This document shows, one piece after another, positions 63,340 to 64,000 of a DNA stretch of 64,000 nt; position 1 is the stretch's first letter; the number at the start of each line of letters is the position of its first letter. The stretch spans positions 65,693,277 through 65,757,276 of the forward strand of contig NC_087066.1 of assembly GCF_963678635.1 (NCBI RefSeq), read 5' to 3'. The stretch comes from Symsagittifera roscoffensis. Lineage: Eukaryota > Xenacoelomorpha > Acoela > Convolutidae. A program made the position numbers and the translations under genes. Under the pieces are notes generated by a model. That model was not told the DNA's origin and made no database searches. It was given only the letters and a program-made list of their open reading frames with translations.

Positions 63340-64000
63340 TGATTGATAAGGCAACAATGGATATAAAATCGCAATTTAAAGTGTCGAGTTTGATGACGAG
63401 TTAAATTTGGTTTGATAAAATCGCGATTTGATGACGGAAATTGTTTGGTACCAAAAAGCAATATTTTGTAAGTCTTGATCTTTTTTACATTTTAGCTCTT
63501 TTTGAAAATTTTAAACAAAAAATCACTTCAATTCATCATGGGATAAAGAAGGGATATGCGGCAGCAGTGTTGTTGTTTTATGTCAGAACGACGCTCAGCC
63601 TTTAGCCTGTTTAAGTCTCCATTTCTATGTTGCTTGACAAGCCAAACCTTATAAACTTTTTTTAAAATCGTCAATGGGTGCTAATCTCATGATGGAGGGT
63701 CCGAATGATGAAAAGATTTCAACCCGTCAGAATTAGAAAAAGTTCCTTTTCGCCGAATGAATTTTGCGCTGAACCTAAGTCAAATTTATCTGAAAATCAA
63801 ATATGTAGCATGCGCAGACCGTGCAGATACAATAAATTTGTGGTTTTTCTTATCAAATTTCTTAAAGTTAGTATCTTCTTAAAGTTAGAAACTTTTTTTC
63901 CCTTGTGTCTTTGATGTGGCATTGATTGAAACTTCTTTTAACTGTAATCTGCTAATTTTTTAATCGGCCAGTATTCATTTTATTGGCCTGAACTTATTTG
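63340..64000. other. Window end, nothing recognised
   Basis: AT-rich; the 69-codon frame at 63705-63914 has no recognisable domain. Confidence 0.4.

Overview
This is AT-rich eukaryotic (animal) DNA with very long introns. Long A/T runs, many decayed transposons, G/C homopolymer runs and GT-AG splice junctions argue against a bacterial or viral source. I cannot assign a phylum from sequence alone. Repeat-filled introns in an otherwise ordinary receptor gene suggest an invertebrate whose introns have grown by non-autonomous transposon insertion.

The one host gene I can support is a class A (rhodopsin-like) GPCR on the + strand. Six coding exons lie at 249-417, 31017-31158, 45823-46106, 46816-47115, 50121-50377 and 51834-51970. 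Every junction is GT-AG, all intron phases agree (2, 0, 2, 2, 1), and the spliced reading is open for 429 codons. TM3 with C3.25 and an ERY box, TM4 with W4.50, TM5 with P5.50/Y5.58, TM6 with P6.50 and TM7 with NPLVY are all visible. TM1-TM2 lie upstream of the window. The C-terminal tail is unresolved. The third intracellular loop is about 205 residues of Asn/Ser/Gly-rich low complexity. The toggle-switch Trp 6.48 is replaced by Cys.

Nearly everything else is intron or 3' flank filled with mobile-element remains. (1) The dominant family is a repeat of about 525-545 bp (here 'family A') with a hairpin at its 5' end, a subterminal inverted copy of the 5' terminus near the 3' end, a 3' stem-loop and no TIRs. 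This layout matches non-autonomous Helentron (HINE/DINE-like) elements. There are about 20 copies or fragments, including head-to-tail and nested ones. (2) A Tc1/mariner-like fold-back MITE ('family B') has TA target sites. (3) A hAT-like MITE ('family C') begins CAGNGGCGGATCTAGG and has an 8-bp target duplication. (4) A second MITE ('family D') begins GGATCTACTTAAC and also has an 8-bp duplication. (5) A degenerate Ty3/gypsy-like LTR retrotransposon at about 15.7-20.8 kb keeps a recognisable D-58-D-35-E integrase core. (6) A dead LINE at about 32.8-35.1 kb keeps PHD-finger and reverse-transcriptase motifs. (7) There are several odd satellites: a C-rich strand-asymmetric tract at 8.5 kb, an AACCGCTCAAA palindromic cluster at 37.6 kb, an almost perfect 566-bp tandem duplication at 40.4-41.5 kb, and a compound GTCGAA minisatellite at 61.0-62.3 kb.

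Most short open frames in the window are chance frames in AT-rich DNA or lie inside repeats. Limits: all alignments were made by eye, and boundaries of degenerate repeats are approximate.
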